From Nonomuraea aridisoli (GTDB lineage: Bacteria; Actinomycetota; Actinomycetes; Streptosporangiales; Streptosporangiaceae): a stretch of 64,000 bases of DNA. Positions 1 to 9,371 of this stretch are shown here, in pieces. Numbering within the stretch: position 1 is the first letter of the stretch; every line of letters begins with the position of its first letter. The notes below the pieces were generated by a model that saw nothing but the letters and a program-made list of their open reading frames with translations, ran no database searches and was not told where the DNA came from. The stretch spans positions 1 to 64,000 of the forward strand of contig NZ_POUD01000013.1 of NCBI RefSeq assembly GCF_003236395.1, read 5' to 3'. Made by a program: the position numbers and the translations under genes.

Positions 1-128
1 CCCGGGCCCGGGCGCCCACCTGGCATCCCCAACCGCCGACCCGCCCCCCGCTACGACGTGGGCAAAACCGTCAGACGGGGCCGCACCCTCGCAGTACTAC
101 AACAATCCGGAGGATAAAGAACAAGCTG

Positions 129-172
129 AGTGCCTGTTCCAAAGCCGTTGATCTTGGATAGGCCTGATCAGG
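129..172 (+). promoter_or_regulatory. Shared upstream element, copy A
   Basis: About 55 bp before the zinc-finger gene at 228 there is a block beginning AGTGCCTGTTCC, continuing with GATCTT and ending in the palindrome CCTGATCAGG. The reverse complement of 4325-4365, upstream of the paralogous gene at 4212, has the same blocks in the same order. The two genes are diverged at protein level, so this retained non-coding similarity may be a shared promoter or operator, or simply part of an old duplicated unit. Confidence 0.5.
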
Positions 173-227
173 AAGCCGTTTGGCGAGCGTCCTGGTGGTC
201 ATGATGCGGTGACGTCACAGTGGACTC

Positions 228-554
228 GTGGGCGAGAAGAGCCAGCGACGGTGCCCGAGCTGCGGGCAGTCGCTGCCAGGCTGGTTACGACAGGACGCGG
301 TGTTCTGCAGCACGGCGTGCAGGTCACGACACTGGCGCTGGGTACGGCGCAGCCGGGTCCGGGTGGCGACAATCCTGGACGGCTCGCCGGCCGCGCGGGC
401 GCAGTGCGCGGAGTGTGGGACCGCGTGGGTGATGGGCGCCGAGCGTCAGGCCGGGGCGATCTACTGCAGTCCGCGATGCCGGACGCGGGCGTGGCGGCGG
501 CGTAAAGCCGTTCGCGAGGGCGTCACCGTGACGGCGTTGCGAACGGCTGAATGA
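228..554 (+). CDS. Small double zinc-finger protein (copy A)
   Basis: This 108-residue basic protein contains two treble-clef-like modules. The first is CPSCG followed about 15 residues later by FCSTACR and a WR-rich helix. The second is CAECG followed by YCSPRCRTRAWRRR. Eight cysteines in CxxC pairs suggest two zinc sites, and the Arg-rich helices suggest nucleic-acid binding. An in-frame stop at 210-212 leaves the GTG at 228 as first start; no convincing Shine-Dalgarno precedes it, so it may be leaderless. A paralogue with the same module order lies on the opposite strand at 3829-4212. I do not recognise a named family or known function. The zinc-finger reading is good; the role is unknown. 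Confidence 0.65.
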   Translation: MGEKSQRRCPSCGQSLPGWLRQDAVFCSTACRSRHWRWVRRSRVRVATILDGSPAARAQCAECGTAWVMGAERQAGAIYCSPRCRTRAWRRRKAVREGVTVTALRTAE

Positions 555-684
555 TCCCGTATTGACCCGATCTGACCTGGGGGAAAGGGCTCCCTGTCCT
601 CCTATTGTGACTTATTGCGATCACGAGCACACTCGCGGTCAGCGGTTTCCCGGATAGACGGGAACCCCGCGAAGGGAGCGCGTG

Positions 685-1593
685 ATGGACACGTCCGTGA
701 CGCAGCAAGACAAGATCGGCCAGGTGAGCAGCGAGCGCTACCACCAGCTCGTGGCGCGCATCCTGCAGATCGACGAGCAGCAGACCCGCGGCCGCTTCGA
801 GATCGGCGACGCTGGATTGGAGATCGAGCCGATTCAGCCGGTCGGCGGGTCCCGCCCGGGCAGCGACCTGTTCGGGGTGGAGGCGTCGCTGCAGCGGCTG
901 TCCGACGACACCCGGATCCCGGTCAACACCCTCAAGACGCTGCGCTGGGTGGCCTCGCGCTGGCCTGTCGAGCACCGCCAGGCGGGCGTGTCGTTCGGGG
1001 TGCACAAGATCCTGGCCGACATCCCCGAGGACGCCGAGCGGTGGGCGCGCATCACCAAACCGCCGCTGAACGAGCGCACCGGCCGGCACGAGTGGACCGA
1101 GGACGCCGCCAGGCGGGAGGTCGGGCAGAAGGTCAGCAACCCGGTCTCGGTCACCGAGAAGGTCACCGCGATCCACGACCTGGCCCGCGATGAGCAGGTC
1201 GCCGCCTCGGCGGTCACCGATCTGCTGCGCCGGCCGAACGTGGCCTTCAAGGCCATGAGCGACCAGGTGGCACGGCACATGGTCAACCGCGCCCAGGTCG
1301 ACCGCTCGGTGCAGGCGGCCGAACGCCACCAGGCACCGGCCCGCCCGGCGATCGAGCGCACCCGCCAGGCCGCGCAGTTCCTCGACCTGATCGCGGCCTG
1401 CTCGGCGTTCGTCGCCGCTGTCGGCCGCACCATGCCCACCCTGCACGGCCACACCTTCACCGAGCAGGAGCGCGAGGTCATCCTGGCCCAGATCGCCAAG
1501 GTCCGGGCGACCACCGACTGGATCGAGACCGCCGTCGAGACCGGCAACCTGAGCCTGGATGAGGCTCTGGCCAACCTGTTGCGCGGCGAGTAA
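685..1593 (+). CDS. DUF6192 family protein
   Basis: This 302-residue soluble protein matches, from memory, the actinomycete DUF6192 family: an N-terminal SERYHQLVARILQI-like segment, a central YxWVASRWP-like motif (here LRWVASRWP), a PPLNERTGRHEWT motif and a C-terminal helical part ending in ANLLRGE. The middle (about residues 70-170) resembles a helix-turn-helix, which suggests DNA binding, but the family has no established function. GTG at 682 and ATG at 685 are both possible; the AGGGAG at 673-678 is better spaced for ATG 685. The next gene starts 17 nt after its stop and is the usual companion, so the two probably form one transcript ended by the hairpin at 2093-2129. Confidence 0.75.
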   Translation: MDTSVTQQDKIGQVSSERYHQLVARILQIDEQQTRGRFEIGDAGLEIEPIQPVGGSRPGSDLFGVEASLQRLSDDTRIPVNTLKTLRWVASRWPVEHRQAGVSFGVHKILADIPEDAERWARITKPPLNERTGRHEWTEDAARREVGQKVSNPVSVTEKVTAIHDLARDEQVAASAVTDLLRRPNVAFKAMSDQVARHMVNRAQVDRSVQAAERHQAPARPAIERTRQAAQFLDLIAACSAFVAAVGRTMPTLHGHTFTEQEREVILAQIAKVRATTDWIETAVETGNLSLDEALANLLRGE

Positions 1594-1610
1594 CGAAACG
1601 AGGCGCGACC

Positions 1611-2060
1611 ATGCCAGCACGCAGGTCGCAGCCAGGGCAGCAGGGCGGGCGGCGCGGTGGGCTGCACGCCAGCGTCTGCGGCGAGCAGGTACGCATCACC
1701 CTGATGGAGGCCCGCCCGGCCGGGCTGACGCTCAAGCAGCTCACGGTGGCCACCGGGTTGTCGGCCCACCACGTCCGCAAGGGCCTGAACTACATCAAGG
1801 ACACCGCCGCCCTGGAGCATCTGACCCCGCTGACCTACACCAGGAAAGACGGCTACCGCTTTCCTCCCGATCCAGCCGACTGGATCGCCTACGAGCTCGC
1901 GCAGCTTTCGGTCGAGTTCAACCGGATCAACCGGCTGATCACCGCGGTGATCGCCCCGCATGCCGCCGCCCACCCCGACAAGTTCGCCCAGCTCGCCCTG
2001 GAGCAAATCTCCGGCATCAAGGCGGGCCTGGCGATGGTGGTCATGGCCGGCGGCCGCTGA
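1611..2060 (+). CDS. RacP-like winged-helix protein, partner of DUF6192
   Basis: This 149-residue basic protein has a recognisable winged helix at about residues 20-75: a helix EQVRITLMEARPAGLTLKQL, then LTVATGLSAHHVRKGLNYIKD as turn and recognition helix, then a wing TRKDGYRF. The C-terminal half is helical with no motif I know. Similar proteins beside DUF6192 genes in actinomycetes are, from memory, labelled RacP; I know of no experimental function. A GAGG seven nucleotides before ATG 1611 supports the start. The 17-nt gap to the upstream gene and the hairpin just downstream indicate a two-gene cassette. A DNA-binding regulatory partner is the likely role, by inference only. Confidence 0.65.
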   Translation: MPARRSQPGQQGGRRGGLHASVCGEQVRITLMEARPAGLTLKQLTVATGLSAHHVRKGLNYIKDTAALEHLTPLTYTRKDGYRFPPDPADWIAYELAQLSVEFNRINRLITAVIAPHAAAHPDKFAQLALEQISGIKAGLAMVVMAGGR

Positions 2061-2092
2061 AACCCAGCACCTCCCCCTCCTGCTTTCGTGAC

Positions 2093-2129
2093 CTTGGTCC
2101 GGGCGCGTTTCTGGCGCGCCCGGACCAAG
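2093..2129 (+). terminator. Perfect 15-bp hairpin after the DUF6192/RacP pair
   Basis: CTTGGTCCGGGCGCG at 2093-2107 pairs perfectly with 2115-2129 around a 7-nt loop. It lies 32 nt past the stop of the winged-helix gene and has no U-tract, as is common for actinomycete terminators. It separates the cassette from the transposase gene. Confidence 0.8.
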
Positions 2130-2169
2130 CTCACCCCATCTCCCCTGTCTTGAGGATCGAGGCCCGCCC

Positions 2170-3012
2170 ATGCGCCGACGCCGCTATCCCTCCGACACCA
2201 CCACCGCCGAATGGGCGCTGATCGAACCGCTGCTCCCGCCCCCGGCCTGCCAGAGCCCCTATGGCGGGCGCCCCGAGGTGCACCCGCGCCGCGAGATCGT
2301 GGACGCCATTCGCTACGTCTGCGACAACGGGATCAAGTGGAGGGCCCTGCCCTCGGACTTTCCGCCCTGGTCCACCTGCTACAAGTGGTTCGCCAAGTGG
2401 GCCCGGACCGGGCTGCTGGCCAGGGTGCGTGACGCGTTGGTCGAACAGATCCGCCAGCGCGCCGGGCGCTGCGCCCGGCCGGTGACCATCATCGTCGACA
2501 GCCAATCGGTCAAGGCCGCCGAGACGGTCGCCAAAGCTGATCGCGGCTATGATCCCGCCAAGAAGATCAACGGGACGAAGAGGCACATCGCGGTCGATAC
2601 GCGCGGGCTACTGCTGAACGCGATCGTCACCGCGGCCGACCTGCCCGACCGCGCTGTCGCCCGGGACATGCTCACCCGGCTGCGCCTGCTCCATCCTCAG
2701 ATCACCCTGGTCTGGGCCGACTCCGCCTACGGTGGCGAGCTGGTCGAATGGGCCCGCACCCGCCTTTGTCTGACCCTGAAGATCGTGTCCCAGCCGCGCG
2801 ACCAGCCCGGGTTCGTCGTCCTGCCGCGCCGTTGGATCGTGGAGCGCACGTTGTCGTGGATCATGAGAGCCCGCCGCAACTGCCGCGACTACGAGCGGCT
2901 CGCTTCGCACAGCGAGGCGTTCTTGAATTGGACGGCGATCACCTTGATGACCCGGCGGCTGACCCGCAAGCGACCCTCTCGCACCCAGTCCCCGGCCGCG
3001 CTGGCCGCCTAG
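2170..3012 (+). CDS. IS5-family DDE transposase
   Basis: This 280-residue protein is full length for the single-ORF IS5 group. The N-terminal part (RRYPSDTTTAEWALIEPLLPP, then IVDAIRYVCDNGIKWRALP) is the DUF4096 transposase N-domain. The RNase-H-like catalytic domain shows the DDE triad: Asp in IIVDSQSVKA, Asp in WADSAYGG and Glu in RWIVERTLSWI, followed by the usual RNCRDYER sequence. No frameshift or internal stop is visible, so the enzyme could be active. It sits directly behind the hairpin closing the DUF6192 cassette and in front of a palindromic block. It is the only transposase in the window and marks this end as accessory DNA. Confidence 0.9.
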   Translation: MRRRRYPSDTTTAEWALIEPLLPPPACQSPYGGRPEVHPRREIVDAIRYVCDNGIKWRALPSDFPPWSTCYKWFAKWARTGLLARVRDALVEQIRQRAGRCARPVTIIVDSQSVKAAETVAKADRGYDPAKKINGTKRHIAVDTRGLLLNAIVTAADLPDRAVARDMLTRLRLLHPQITLVWADSAYGGELVEWARTRLCLTLKIVSQPRDQPGFVVLPRRWIVERTLSWIMRARRNCRDYERLASHSEAFLNWTAITLMTRRLTRKRPSRTQSPAALAA

Positions 3013-3076
3013 TTAGCGTTACGTTCAAGCGTCACACCGTGACGCTTCCTGAACGCGTGACGGATAACGAACGCTA
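3013..3076. repeat. Long imperfect palindrome behind the transposase gene
   Basis: Immediately after the transposase stop, AAGCGTCAC (3027-3035) pairs perfectly with GTGACGCTT (3039-3047) around a 3-nt loop. GTTC/GAAC flank this, and TTAGCGTT at the left matches AACGAACGCTA at the right more loosely. It may act as a terminator or as a sub-terminal recombination structure of the IS. Confidence 0.55.
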
Positions 3077-3200
3077 CCGGCTTGTTGCGTCTCGTCGCAT
3101 CTGAGGCAGTCTCATTGATCTGAGCTCTGGCGGTGAGCATTGTCATCGGACGGCGATTCACACGACGTAGATCGTCTTAGCGATTGGTGGTTACAGCCGC

Positions 3201-3596
3201 TCAGCCCGCCGCCACCACCTCGATCTCCACCAACCAGCCACTCGCGAGGGTCTGTGCCACGATCGCCGTCGTGGGCACCCGCCGTCCGCCCAAGGCAGCC
3301 ACCCTGGCCTTCGCATTCGCCTCAGCGTAGGAGGGATCACGCAGGTAACTCGTGAGCCTCACGATGTTGTCCACACTCATCCCTGCCTCGGCGAGAATCA
3401 CCCGAAGATTCGCCCAGATGAGCTCGAGCTGTTCTTCGAGCGTCGTGCCGGGGACGCCATCGGAATCCAGCCCCATCGTTCCCGCGATGAACAGAAACCG
3501 AGACGGACTCCGCACCTCAATCGCGTGCACGAAGTCATCGGTGGCGGCGTAGATACCCTCAGTCGGGTTGTGAACGATCATTTCCATGACCGCCAT
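3201..3596 (-). CDS. RidA (YjgF/YER057c/UK114) family protein
   Basis: The 131-residue product has the compact RidA fold signature: FLFIAGTMGLDSDG near residue 35, QLELIWANLRVILAEAG in the middle, and the C-terminal VPTTAIVAQTLASGWLVEIE. Archetypal RidA deaminates reactive enamine/imine intermediates using an Arg in the PxR motif near the C-terminus. Here the aligned residue is Thr, so imine deaminase activity is doubtful and it more likely belongs to another Rid subgroup. ATG 3596 was chosen because GGGGGG lies just upstream; longer in-frame starts lack this. It stands alone between the IS and a zinc-finger gene and faces the transposase convergently. The substrate cannot be inferred from context. 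Confidence 0.75.
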   Translation of the reverse strand: MAVMEMIVHNPTEGIYAATDDFVHAIEVRSPSRFLFIAGTMGLDSDGVPGTTLEEQLELIWANLRVILAEAGMSVDNIVRLTSYLRDPSYAEANAKARVAALGGRRVPTTAIVAQTLASGWLVEIEVVAAG

Positions 3597-3828
3597 TCTG
3601 TCCCCCCGCAGAGTTCGCCCCAAGAGCCAATCTGACGCGATTGGTCCTCATCGCAAGACGAGATCTCGCCCGACCACCAAGATCAAGCGCGCTACTCCCA
3701 ATGGGTGAGCATGCCTGCGATCAGTTTGTTCATGGGCACTGAGGCATTGATCGTTCCGTCTCACCTGTCTGAGGCAACCATCTCGGAGCAATCATGCCGC
3801 AGGTTCGGTGAGACGCGCACCACGAACG

Positions 3829-4212
3829 CTACTGGCTCGCCTGCGCTCGAAGATCGGCCAGCCATTTCGGCACCACGCCCTGCCGCTCGCGCCAGGCCGC
3901 GGTGCGGCAGCGGCGACTGCAGTACTTGGCGCCGGCGCGCTTTTGCAGGCCCGCCCACCATGTCCGACCGCACACCGGACAGCGCGATCGCGGCCGCCGC
4001 TGCTGAATCTCGCGGGTGGTCGGACCCTGGCCAACAAGGCCCTGGGCCACGAGCTCGTCCACTGCGGCGGCGTACTCGGCGCTCGATCGCCGCAGTTCAC
4101 GCCACTGCTGCGCCCGGCACGCGGGCGAGCAATAGCGTCGCGACGACCGCGATTCCTCCGGCAGCAGGAGCCCGCAGTTCGCGCACGTCCGACCCACCGC
4201 ACGCTGACCCAC
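3829..4212 (-). CDS. Small double zinc-finger protein (copy B)
   Basis: This 127-residue protein is a paralogue of the product of 228-554. Module 1 is CANCG followed by YCSPACRAQQWRE. Module 2 is CPVCG followed by YCSRRCRTAAWRE. Both copies begin with MG and a short basic stretch before the first CxxC. Copy B has a longer inter-module linker (about 45 residues, containing AAVDELVAQGLVGQG), which may be an added helix. Start at GTG 4212. The upstream region shares a block with copy A (see 4325-4365). Nucleic-acid binding is inferred from the CxxC pairs and Arg-rich helices; the function is unknown. Confidence 0.65.
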   Translation of the reverse strand: MGQRAVGRTCANCGLLLPEESRSSRRYCSPACRAQQWRELRRSSAEYAAAVDELVAQGLVGQGPTTREIQQRRPRSRCPVCGRTWWAGLQKRAGAKYCSRRCRTAAWRERQGVVPKWLADLRAQASQ

Positions 4213-4324
4213 GCCACCGATTGTCGCAAGCCGAAGAGCTGATCGCCCTTACCCATCATTTCTGAATATCAGTAGCAAAGCGATCACGCTCCGTGAATCA
4301 CAAACGGGATGTCCCATCCCTCAA

Positions 4325-4365
4325 CCTGATCTTGATAGAAGATCGCCGGTTCAGGAACAGGCACT
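4325..4365 (-). promoter_or_regulatory. Shared upstream element, copy B
   Basis: Read on the minus strand this begins AGTGCCTGTTCC, followed by CCG, GATCTT and GATCAGG, the same order and near-identical spacing as 129-172. It ends about 112 bp before the start of zinc-finger copy B. The stretch 4213-4483 otherwise holds no gene that I can support. Confidence 0.5.
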
Positions 4366-4483
4366 GACCGAGGAAATCCTGCGCCACTGATCGCTCACTT
4401 CGGCGCCCTACCGACGAAAGCATCCTCAACTACGGTGAGCTACTGACAGAACTTGTCGCCGACCGCTGTCAACTTCTCGCCGC

Positions 4484-4870
4484 TCAACACAGGGCATCGT
4501 CTACGCCACCACCACCGGTGCCGATCACAACGCCATCGACCCGAACCTCCTGGTGGACGCCTCGGGGCGGTGGTGGCTGAGCTTCGGCTCGCACTGGACC
4601 GGCATCCGCATGATCCGGCTCGACCCCGGGACCGGCAAACGCCTGGCCGCCGACCGGACCCTCTGCCACCTCGCCACCCGCCCGGACGCCCCGTACGCCG
4701 TCGAGGCTCCGTACGTCGTGCGGCGCGGCGGCTTCTCCTGCCTGTTCGCCTCCTACGACCGCTGCTGCGCGGGCGTCGACAGCACGTACAAGACCAAGGT
4801 GGGCCGCTCCACCAGCCCCACCGGCCCGTACACCGACCGCTCGGGCCACCCCATGCTGGTCGACGGTGGG
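4484..4870 (+). pseudogene. GH43 arabinanase fragment
   Basis: One frame reads QGIVYATTTGADHNAIDPNL, then LVDASGRWWLSFGSHWTGI, VEAPYVVRRGGFSCLF and GRSTSPTGPYTDRSGHPM. These are typical of GH43 endo-alpha-1,5-L-arabinanases: the NAIDPN Asp is the transition-state modulator, the Glu of VEAPY the likely acid, and the SPTGPY block is a signature of the five-bladed propeller. Only about 128 residues remain of an enzyme usually above 300. The N-terminal part with signal peptide and first blade is missing, the frame closes shortly upstream, and similarity stops abruptly at MLVDGG (about 4870). There is no plausible start or SD. It is a both-ends-truncated relic. The plant-polysaccharide theme recurs at 6.3 and 28-36 kb. 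Confidence 0.7.
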
Positions 4871-5602
4871 CCTCCCCGACCGTTAGGGAGATTTTTTAAT
4901 GATAGTCGCGCCCCGGCGACCGGGACAATAAGCGTTCATATCGCAAGGGAACGGCAATTCGGCTGCTTTTCGTCGCGCTCGGTGGTGCGGAAAAACCGGC
5001 CTACGGCTCCGCGGCCATGGACCTGCTCATGGCTCCCCCGACCGCGATTTCGCGGTCGACGACGAGCGGCAGCGGGATCTGCTCCATCAGGTCGGCGTGC
5101 TCAGCCCCGGCGCGTGCAACGCCCTCAGCAGGCACCCATCGAGCGCAGCAGCCGCCCCGGGATCGCGCCGAAGAGGCCCTCGTAGGCCACTCCCACGCCG
5201 GTGCCGAAGGCGAGCTTCGCAGGTGCCGTGATCGGGATCTCGGGGGTGGGCCTTGGTCCCGCCGGAATCGACGCCCGCGAACGCCTCCCCGGCCGGCCGG
5301 GGAAGGAGCTGGTCTGTCGGCAGGCTTCCGTCTCCGTTCAGTAGGCGATTTCCGTGGAACGGTCCCGCCGGGAACCGGCATGCCAATCACCAAAGATGGT
5401 GAATGAGGAATCCATATCCACCACGGCTATATCCCTGACATTTCTCCAGCACGGCCCGGAGCTATATCTCGGATATGTCCAGCGATTACGCTCGCCGGGC
5501 GATACCGGACGCCACGCCTGAAGGCGGCGCATTCCCCCGCACGGGACGCTCTGCTAACTTCGCCTTCACCCCCGGTACTCACCACGACGAAGGCGGACGA
5601 AG
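4871..5602. other. Non-coding or decayed stretch
   Basis: No intact gene is supported. On the minus strand about 5130-5260 there is a protein-like run (PEIPITAPAKLAFGTGVGVA and then YEGLFGAIPGRLL) that ends at a stop. A different frame nearby reads FAGVDSGGTKA, reminiscent of a BadF/ROK kinase phosphate loop. Neither continues, so both look like debris. The left part (4890-4990) is AT-richer with a T-run. Around 5388-5401 is a small dyad CACCA/TGGTG, and ATATCC motifs recur at 5415-5480. Confidence 0.4.
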
Positions 5603-6064
5603 CTGACCACGCCGCAACCCCCCGTCCAGCCTCCGCCCGGCTACTACCGCGACCCTGGCGGGCAGCCCTGCCTGCGCTGGTGGGACGGGATCCGCTGGAC
5701 CCCGAAGACGGCCCCGCTCCCGCCCGCGCCGAAGAAGGGCCCGGCCGGCAAGTGGCTCGTCGGCATCGGGATCGCCGCCGTCCTCGCGGCACTCGGGTGG
5801 CTGGTCCCGACGGCGGTGGCGATCCTCGGGGACGCCGACCCGGTGGTCCTCGTCATGAACGGCCAGGAGGTCCGGCGCGACGACCTGGCCCCGATCCTGG
5901 GGACCCTGTCGACGTACACCGGCATGAAGCCCGGAGAACCGGACGGCTCCGCGCGCCGCGCCTTCTGCGACGCCCTGCCGCGGGCTTTCGCGGCGAAGGG
6001 GGTGGAGGTGGGTTACCCGAGCGGCGAGGGGTCGTTCGTGGGGTCGTGCGTCCGAGCGCGCTGA
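5603..6064 (+). CDS. DUF2510 single-pass membrane protein, CTG start
   Basis: The frame encodes about 153 residues. It opens with Thr/Pro-rich sequence and a DUF2510 motif (PGYYRDPGGQPCLRWWDGIRWT, shown in part). A transmembrane helix follows (KWLVGIGIAAVLAALGWLV), then an extracytoplasmic tail of about 90 residues. DUF2510 is a short actinobacterial domain often placed before a membrane helix; its role is not established. An in-frame TAA at 5555-5557 and the absence of ATG, GTG or TTG before the domain leave CTG 5603 as the only start that includes it. GAAGG lies 9 nt upstream. Either CTG is used or an ancestral ATG has mutated. The next start, GTG 5816, would lose the whole domain and the helix. 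No neighbour suggests a pathway. Confidence 0.55.
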   Translation: MTTPQPPVQPPPGYYRDPGGQPCLRWWDGIRWTPKTAPLPPAPKKGPAGKWLVGIGIAAVLAALGWLVPTAVAILGDADPVVLVMNGQEVRRDDLAPILGTLSTYTGMKPGEPDGSARRAFCDALPRAFAAKGVEVGYPSGEGSFVGSCVRAR

Positions 6065-6102
6065 CCGGCCGCCACGCACTTCCGGCCCGTCCGAATGTGG
6101 CG

Positions 6103-6147
6103 TTGACAGCCGCACAAACCCGACTTTAGGTTGTGCGAAGCGTTTCG
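6103..6147 (+). promoter_or_regulatory. Probable sigma-70-type promoter with a dyad, upstream of GH1 gene
   Basis: TTGACA at 6103-6108 and TAGGTT at 6127-6132 are separated by 18 bp. Directly behind is a near-palindrome CGAAGCGTTTCG (6136-6147), which could be a LacI-family operator at the transcription start. Confidence 0.45.
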
Positions 6148-6223
6148 ACCGCCCCGTTCCGCCCCCCACACGGCACTCCGCCAACGAGGGCCGTCCCATG
6201 ACGAAGCCGCCCTGGAGGCATAG

Positions 6224-8697
<2,474 letters not shown>

Positions 8698-8726
8698 GAC
8701 TCCACTGTGCGCTCCCGGCGCGGCCG

Positions 8727-9359
8727 CTACCAGCGGTCGAGGTGGAGAACCTCGTCCAGCGGCTGCCTGGGGGCGGGCCGGAAGGTGTCGCCGGTGTAGT
8801 AGGCGGTGGGCAGCAGCACGCCCTGCCGGACGTTTCCGGGGATGCCGAGCAGCTCGGAGATCTCGCTCTCGTACGCGAGGTGGAGGGTCGTCCAGGCGGT
8901 GCCCAGGCCGCGGGCGCGGGCGGCGAGCATGTAGCTCCACGCGGCGGGCAGCAGCGAGCCCCACAGCCCCGCCTGGTTGCCCTCGGGCAGGCCGCCGGGC
9001 GTGGAGATGCACCCGATCACCAGCACCGGCACGTCGCCCATGTGCTCACCCAGGTACGCGGCGCTGGACGACACCCGCTCCTGGATCTTCACCCGCTCCG
9101 GGTCGGCGGCGTACAGCGACGCCGCCGAGGAGCCGGAGCCGTAGTAGGTGTTCCAGGACCGCGCGTAGTAGTCGCCGATGGCCTTGCGCAGGTCGGGGTC
9201 GGTCACCACGATCCAGTGCCAGCCCTGCCTGTTGCCGCCGGTGGGCGCCTGCAGGGAGATCTCCAGGCACTCGCGGACCAGCTCCAGGGGGACGGGGCGG
9301 GTGAGGTCGAGGCGCTTGCGCACGCTGCGGGTGGTGGTGAGCAGTTCGTCGATCGTCAT
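8727..9359 (-). CDS. Nitroreductase-family FMN oxidoreductase
   Basis: This 210-residue protein has the nitroreductase layout: TTRSVRKRLDL at the N-terminus for FMN phosphate contact, APTGGNRQGWHWIVV, a central AAWSYMLAARARGLGTAWTT helix-strand and GIPGNVRQGVLLPTAYYTG near the C-terminus. Such enzymes are dimeric FMN proteins that reduce nitro groups, quinones or other electrophiles with NAD(P)H. It lies 12 nt downstream of hmp and 29 nt upstream of the MetE-like gene, so it should be co-transcribed and under NsrR. That context suggests a part in nitrosative or electrophile stress. Start ATG 9359 aligns with the family. Confidence 0.85.
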   Translation of the reverse strand: MTIDELLTTTRSVRKRLDLTRPVPLELVRECLEISLQAPTGGNRQGWHWIVVTDPDLRKAIGDYYARSWNTYYGSGSSAASLYAADPERVKIQERVSSSAAYLGEHMGDVPVLVIGCISTPGGLPEGNQAGLWGSLLPAAWSYMLAARARGLGTAWTTLHLAYESEISELLGIPGNVRQGVLLPTAYYTGDTFRPAPRQPLDEVLHLDRW

Positions 9360-9371
9360 GCGCCCATCATG

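Larger units (their letters stand above)
2130..3076 (+). mobile_element. IS5-family insertion sequence, ends not resolved
   Basis: The intact IS5-type transposase at 2170-3012 defines the element. I could not identify matching terminal inverted repeats or a target-site duplication. The outer limits given are only the nearest structural breaks: the hairpin ending at 2129 and the palindromic block ending near 3076. Confidence 0.45.

Noticed and set aside
2130-3080. Terminal inverted repeats and target duplication of the IS5 element
   Set aside because: I compared the flanks by eye and found no matching ends, so no exact boundaries are claimed.
5087-5386. FAGVDSGGTKA as a BadF/ROK sugar kinase
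   Set aside because: The motif is isolated; neither the upstream nor the downstream sequence continues the family.
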